Of a DNA stretch of 64,000 nt, positions 59,301 through 64,000 are shown one piece after another. The stretch covers positions 11,540,930-11,604,929 of the forward strand of contig NC_081186.1 in the NCBI RefSeq assembly GCF_029867415.1. Reading direction: 5' to 3'. The translations under genes were made by a program, and so were the position numbers. Within the stretch, counting starts at the first letter, position 1, and each line of letters starts with the position of its first letter. Origin of the DNA: Vicia villosa. Its lineage: Eukaryota; Streptophyta; Magnoliopsida; Fabales; Fabaceae. Below the pieces are notes generated by a model that was given only the letters and a program-made list of their open reading frames with translations, was not told where the DNA came from and ran no database searches.

Positions 59301-59413
59301 CTCGACCTGAATATAGTATCTTACCCCGATCTCTATACTGCGTAGGGTTTCCTATTCGCCCTTCAGAATAGGTGGCGACTCTAGAATCTTTATTTTTAGG
59401 GCAGGTTGCTACA
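56344..59413 (+). repeat. Ogre-3 LTR-c (3' LTR, 3070 bp)
   Basis: Near-identical to LTR-b. It has the same TATA, tRNA-like module, hairpin (about 59275-59307) and PBS-like 9-mer (59373-59381). Ends at 59413 next to cgtgg. Confidence 0.95.
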
Positions 59414-59418
59414 CGTGG

Positions 59419-62400
59419 GTGCAGCAATCACGTGATTATATTCAATTATATTATCTTGTAATTAGGTGATTCTAATTCAATTCAGAGTTGCACTCCCTAA
59501 AATTACTAACCACAACAACTAATATTAGCAATTAAAGTAACAATAACGGGGAAGGGAAATTGCAACCAGCGGAGGAGAGGGGAATTGAAACCAGCGGGAT
59601 AAAATAAAGCAAATAGATTTAACACAAGTAATAATCAAGATCAGGGTTTAGGGTTACCGATATTCGTAGCTTTGGCAATTTGGCAAACCCTGAAAAGGTG
59701 GGAAAAATGGCAAACAAAAATAGGGTGAGTGCATTATCGGTTCGGAGTTGAACATTGCTAACCCTAAAAATAAAAAGATAACGAAATTCAAAATAAATAA
59801 CATATAAGTACTTAGCTTCGAATTTGATTTGATATGGTTGGCAGTCGGAAGAAACCCTGGGGTTAACCCTGAAAATGGCAAGGCAAAGGCAGAAGAAGGA
59901 GTGAGTGTATGTACAGTTCAAAAAAAGTATAAGGGTAAACCCTAAAATCAAAAGGAAACAAAATAAACTTTGAAATTTAATTGAATACTTAGCTTCGTAT
60001 TTGACGTGGCGCGTAGTCGGAAAGTGTCTGAAAAGTCAACCCTGAAAAGGCACAGAAAAGAAATATTTTTCAGTGTATGGCTAATTCTCACAAACCCTGA
60101 ATCGGGCGTAAATTAAATAAAATTGGATTTAATTAATTGTTGGTTTTCAACCCAATTAATTAAATCGATCAGAAATAAAATTAGGTTTTTTATAATGTCA
60201 AGATTTTTTTTTAATGAATTAATCAAAATTAACTTGCTAATGAAAACAATTTAACAATTTAAGCTATTTTAAGACAAATAAAATAGAATCGAATAATCGA
60301 TGATAAAGAATAAAATAAAAGTAAATAAAAATAAAATAGAAAAAAAGGTTTTGTTAAGATAGAAAAAGAAAGTTTTTAGAGTTTTGTAAAAAAAGAAAAT
60401 GTTTATATAGAATTTATATATATAAATAAATAAATAAAGTTTGTGTAATTTAAAAAAAAAGATTATAAAACTTAGCTGGATGATCCAGCGTGGACTGGCT
60501 GTGAGGGTGTATAGTGGACTGCACCTTCGAAGACGTTGGATCTTGCACTGGGAAGATCCTGTGGCCTTATATTGAGGAGTGCATCGTGGGGTGCATGGAG
60601 GGGGCTGTATGGAATCTGTGAAACAAATATGACATAGTTTTGAAAAAAGGGTGGAGGTTCCCAGGATCGAACCCGTCCACTACTGGTCGCATGCCCCATC
60701 GTTTCGCCATTTGTGCCATTAACGCGGAGTGATAACGAAAGCAAACGAAGACATTAAATATAAAAAATACATTTTAAGTAGAGAAACGCGCGCCTGCTGC
60801 ATTGTCCCTGTCCTTGGGATTTTCTGCAAATACCTCTACCCACAGTTCAAAAATGTTGCTATAGCACCTGTAGATCAAAGATAACGCAATACACAATAGA
60901 AATCGACTGTAGGACCATAGATCGATGGGTTTTAGCCCCCTGAACACAACGATGGTCCTCGTTTTGGCTAATTTCAACTGTAATAGAAATCCCCAATATG
61001 GAACTTCGAAAACCTAGCAATGGTGATCTTCTATACAAGCGATCAAACAATAACTAATTTACCCAGAAACAATCACAGCATCATAGAAAGCGTAAATACG
61101 TGATCAAAGCAAGTGTATTATGCATAAAATACGAGGTTCAAACCGAATTTCATAGGGAGCAAACCGTGAGTTGTAGGGAGCGGTTCTGTGCACTTCGGCT
61201 TTAGGGAGTTACTGAAAATCCTTCAATGATATCCCAGGAGTGTGATTGAATCCTCAAAATGCTTTGAATTGGCCTGCAACTTTGAATTTGAATGTGACTT
61301 TTGCTTGAGATTTTAAAAGCTCAATTAGGGTTCCTGGAGGCAGAATTTCGTCCCCTTGGCATCTGAACAAGTTGTATACTTATAGTGGATGGCTTTAGGT
61401 TAACAAATTTGAACTCAATCTTGGCAAATTGGGAGATTGATATTTGAATGAATCATTGTTTGTAAATGTTTCCAAAATTGTAAAAATCTCAATCTTTTCT
61501 AACCAATATCTATGTGCACGAAATTTGTGTCACATAAGGTGTAATTTGATGATTGGTAATTGGAATTAAATCAAATCTCTTCACAATTATTTTTCAAATC
61601 TTTGATTTTCATCAATTTTTAATGAATAAAATTCACTAAAAAATAAAATAATGATAAAAAAATTCGTGGCATGGAGATTGGGGCTTCTATATGACTTGCA
61701 TAGCAAGATTGGATCAAAATATCTTGGGCCCATTTGCAAAAATAACTCAATTCTTTCACATTTTTCCCTCCAAAATAACCCAACTTTGACAAGGCCTATC
61801 TCTCTCATTTTTTGAGGTTTGGAAGTGTTCTAGGATTTTTTAGAAACCTTAGAGAGTCCTCTAACCATTGTATTTGGTCTCATATAAAAATAATTTTCCA
61901 TGCTCCTTGTGTGTCCTTTTGAAAAAGGTGTCTTTTTGTTGACTTTTGAAAAGGAACTATAATGTTTTGGTCCATATCTCTCAAATGAAGCATTTTTAGA
62001 CTTGGCATGTGAGAGACAATTTTGTAGAGAATCAAATTTCCTTCAAAATGAGCTTTGGATGGAAAATTTCTGATGTTCCATGTGAGAGTTATGGCTGGTC
62101 AAAGTTCAGTTGACTTTTCCTATACAAAACCCTAATTTAGAAACTTTTGGAATTGTTGATTTCTGATCTTTTCTTGATGAACCATGATCAATTCTTGATC
62201 AAATGGTGAATGATACTTCAATATGAGGATCTTGACAAAAAATCAGGAGTTTTGACTTTGCTTTGACCACAGTTGACTTTCTAGGTCAACTAGTCGATTG
62301 TTGTCTTTCTGAACATTTGAGTGATCAATCATTTGAGATGAGACTTGATACTTGTCATGGAGATAATGTGGGATATATTGAGCCATATGTGATGCCCTGG

Positions 62401-62541
62401 AGCCATTGATTCACAGATTTCCCTTTGAATAAGTCAAACCATAATTTTAGAGCCTTGTTTAGGAGAGTGTGTCTTGGAGCTTTGTATCTTGAATTGAATT
62501 TGAATAGGAGAAATAGTGTGGGAAAATTTTGGGGTATGACA
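59419..62541 (-). mobile_element. Solo LTR-B, Ogre type, 5' part
   Basis: The minus strand starts TGTCATACCCC at 62541, next to the target copy gctac (62542-62546). It shares blocks with the Ogre-1 and Ogre-3 LTRs. It holds TATAAGTA (61384-61377) and a tRNA-like module (60718-60642). ORFs inside are short and unrecognised. Confidence 0.88.
60642..60718 (-). other. tRNA-like Pol III module in LTR-B
   Basis: Minus-strand A-box tggcacaaatgg (60718-60707), 33 nt, B-box ggttcgatcc (60673-60664), then T6 (60647-60642). Matches the A/B consensus well; the T-stem is degenerate. Confidence 0.55.
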
Positions 62542-62546
62542 GCTAC

Positions 62547-63413
62547 CTTCCAGAGGGAGAACCCGTCGGTCTTCAAAGGCAAGCATGACCCCGATGGAGC
62601 ATTAGAGTGGTTGAAGGAGATCGAGAGGATCTTCCGCGTAATGGAATGTACTCAGGAACAGAAAGTTCTCTATGGGACGCATATGCTAGCAGTCGAAGCT
62701 GACGCCTGGTGGCTACCAACACGTCAAAGATTAGAAGGTGCAGGTGAAGAGATCACTTGGGCTGTGTTCCAAAGAGAATTTTTGAGGAAGTATTATCCTG
62801 AGAGTGTTCGTGGTAAGAAAGAAATTGAATTCCTCGAACTGAAACAGGGGAACATGTCGGTGACTGACTATGCTGCGAAGTTCACTGAATTGGCCAAAAT
62901 TTATCCATACTTTGATGGGGAGGGTGTAGAATTTTCAAAGTTCATCAAGTTTGAGAAAGGGTTGCGCTCTGAAATCAATAAGGCTATAGGGTATCAGCAA
63001 ATCCGCATTTTTCCTAACTTGGTAGACAGCTGCAGAATTTTCGAGGATGATAATGCTGCTCATTATAAGATTGTCAGTGATAGAAGAGGCAAGAAAAATC
63101 AGCAACGTGGCAAGCCTTATGACTCTCCAGCTGGAAAGGGCAAACAGAGGGCTGCTCCGGGCCAGAGAACAAGTGGGGGAGGTGTTCCTGCTCCGATTGT
63201 GTGTTTTAAGTGTGGAAAGGCTGGTCACAAGAGTACTTACTGCACTGACGAAGTTAAGAAGTGTTTCTGTTGTGGCAAGACTGGTCATATGATGTCTGAA
63301 TGTCGACATAAAGAGGTAGTTTGTTTTAATTGCGGCGAAGAAGGACACATTGGAAGTCAATGTCAGAAGCCAAAGAAGGCACAAGTTGGTGGTAAGGCTT
63401 TCGCATTGGCTGG
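62547..63413 (+). pseudogene. gag: Tekay-type gag, main piece
   Basis: Continues the gag begun at 36060. It contains the retrotransposon Gag core (about 62547-62960), a basic Gln/Gly-rich linker, and three CCHC zinc knuckles (near 63199, 63259 and 63322). Family similarity ends at the Ala-Leu-Ala-Gly block (63402-63413), after which the ORF runs 22 codons into antisense copia sequence. Protease and pol are missing. Confidence 0.9.
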
Positions 63414-64000
63414 TTTCTTAGATAAACATATAGCAGAAGTATTATCACAGAAAATAGGAATGTTACTCTCATATATCTGATAATCTTCCAGCTGACTTCT
63501 CATCCAAACATTTGTGTGCTACAACCAGCTGCAGCAACATATTCTGCTTCTGTTGTTGAGAGGGCAATAGTAGCTTGCTTCTTGCTGTACCATGAGATCA
63601 AATGACTTCCAAGAAATTGACAACTTCCAGAAGTGCTCTTTCTCTCTATTCTATCTCCAGCATAGTCAGCATCACAGAATCCTACTAAGTTGTAATCTTT
63701 AGATCTTCTGTAAACTAAGCCAACATTAGTAGTACCTTTCAGATACCTTAGAATTCTCTTAACCGCTGTTAAATGAGATTCTCTTGGATCTGATTGGAAT
63801 CGAGCACACAAACAAACACTAAAGAGAATGTCAGGTCTAGAAGCAGTTAGATATAGAAGAGATCCAATCATACCTCTGTACAACTTCTGATCTACTTTCT
63901 TACTTACCTCATCCTTACCCAGTACACAAGTTGGATGCATAGGAGTTTTGGCTTCTTTGCTTTCAGAAAGATTAAACTTCTTCAGAAGTTCTTTCACATA
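63414..64000 (-). pseudogene. pol: Ty1/copia RT C-terminus and RNase H fragment
   Basis: On the minus strand the frame enters from the right edge and is open to 63500. It has the RT tail, then RNase H with a Cys-Asp-Ala-Asp-Tyr-Ala-Gly-Asp block (near 63660) and a Glu-Ala-Glu-Tyr block (near 63550), as in Sireviruses. One base is missing near 63512; matching sequence continues in another frame to about 63414. It then ends abruptly at the Tekay gag with no LTR or target site, so it is truncated. It cannot be assigned to the 24.6-34.1 kb Sirevirus, which lacks this region. Confidence 0.85.

Larger units (their letters stand above)
36939..59413 (+). mobile_element. Ogre-3: three-LTR tandem element with collapsed first unit
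   Basis: The outer ends carry target copies cgtgg (36934-36938 and 59414-59418). Inside are a 39-bp LTR stub plus the last ~250 bp of an internal region (36939-37227), a full LTR-b (37228-40300), a full internal region (40301-56343) interrupted by solo LTR-D, and LTR-c (56344-59413). LTR-b and LTR-c differ by about 13-14 substitutions and a few indels in 3.07 kb. One target duplication around all three LTRs indicates one insertion followed by unequal recombination and deletion. Confidence 0.9.
34094..63413 (+). mobile_element. Tekay-type chromovirus, base layer, heavily interrupted
   Basis: What remains is a 5'-truncated 5' LTR (34094-35950), a tRNA-iMet PBS, a short leader and gag. The gag is split by LTR-B and its passengers (36170-62546 including one target copy). 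Removing that block joins the gag frame exactly. The upstream LTR start should lie beyond the Sirevirus, left of the window. Confidence 0.8.

Noticed and set aside
37228..59413. Two 3-kb near-identical segments as a segmental duplication
   Set aside because: They begin TG and end CA, flank a PBS and polypurine tract, and enclose an Ogre coding region, so they are LTRs.
63414..63480. C-terminal 22 codons of the gag ORF as a real extension
   Set aside because: They are the antisense of a copia RNase H fragment, a by-product of the rearrangement.

Overview
This window is plant nuclear DNA made almost entirely of LTR retrotransposons nested inside one another. I found no cellular protein-coding gene. 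Plant features are TATA boxes in the LTRs, GT-AG introns, Tekay-type, Ogre/Tat-type and Sirevirus-type elements, and priming sites for plant tRNA-iMet and tRNA-Arg. The abundance of Ogre elements (about 20 kb, long LTRs, an intron before the reverse transcriptase) suggests a large-genome legume, probably tribe Fabeae (pea, vetch, faba bean, lentil). That identification is inference.

Layout, oldest layer first. A Tekay-type chromovirus (+) is the base: part of its 5' LTR (34094-35950), PBS and a gag split into 36060-36169 and 62547-63413. A Sirevirus (-, 24584-34093) lies in its 5' LTR. Ogre-2 (+, 3' tail and LTR, 12379-24583) lies in the 3' end of the Sirevirus, and Ogre-1 (+, 1-12378) apparently lies in Ogre-2. 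A young non-autonomous element (12968-20707) sits in the 40-bp repeat array of Ogre-2. Solo LTR-A (-, 29609-33198), which holds a small MITE, sits in the Sirevirus LTR. Solo LTR-B (-, 36170-36938 plus 59419-62541) sits in the Tekay gag. Ogre-3 (+, 36939-59413), a tandem three-LTR element whose first unit has collapsed, sits in LTR-B. Solo LTR-D (+, 51764-56153) sits in Ogre-3. Five LTR insertions have both target-site duplications visible (tcata, cacac, gctac, cgtgg, gttac). The right edge (63414-64000) is a copia RT/RNase H fragment (-) joined abruptly to the Tekay gag.

Ogre-1 and Ogre-3 carry gag-protease and an RT / RNase H / second RNase H / integrase polyprotein, separated by a frame-restoring intron of about 260 nt. 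Ogre-3 also has the extra Ogre ORF1. Every coding set seen has at least one lesion.

The most interesting signals are RNA-like structures. (1) A hairpin with a 10-bp covarying stem and near-constant 12-13-nt loop lies 106-171 nt before the 3' end of all seven Ogre-type LTRs (six families). (2) A 9-nt copy of the tRNA-Arg primer-binding sequence lies inside every one of these LTRs. (3) Tandem hairpins with compensatory stem changes occur between pol and the polypurine tract in all three Ogre elements. (4) tRNA-like A-box/B-box/T-run modules occur in the sense orientation in three LTR families. All comparisons were made by eye.
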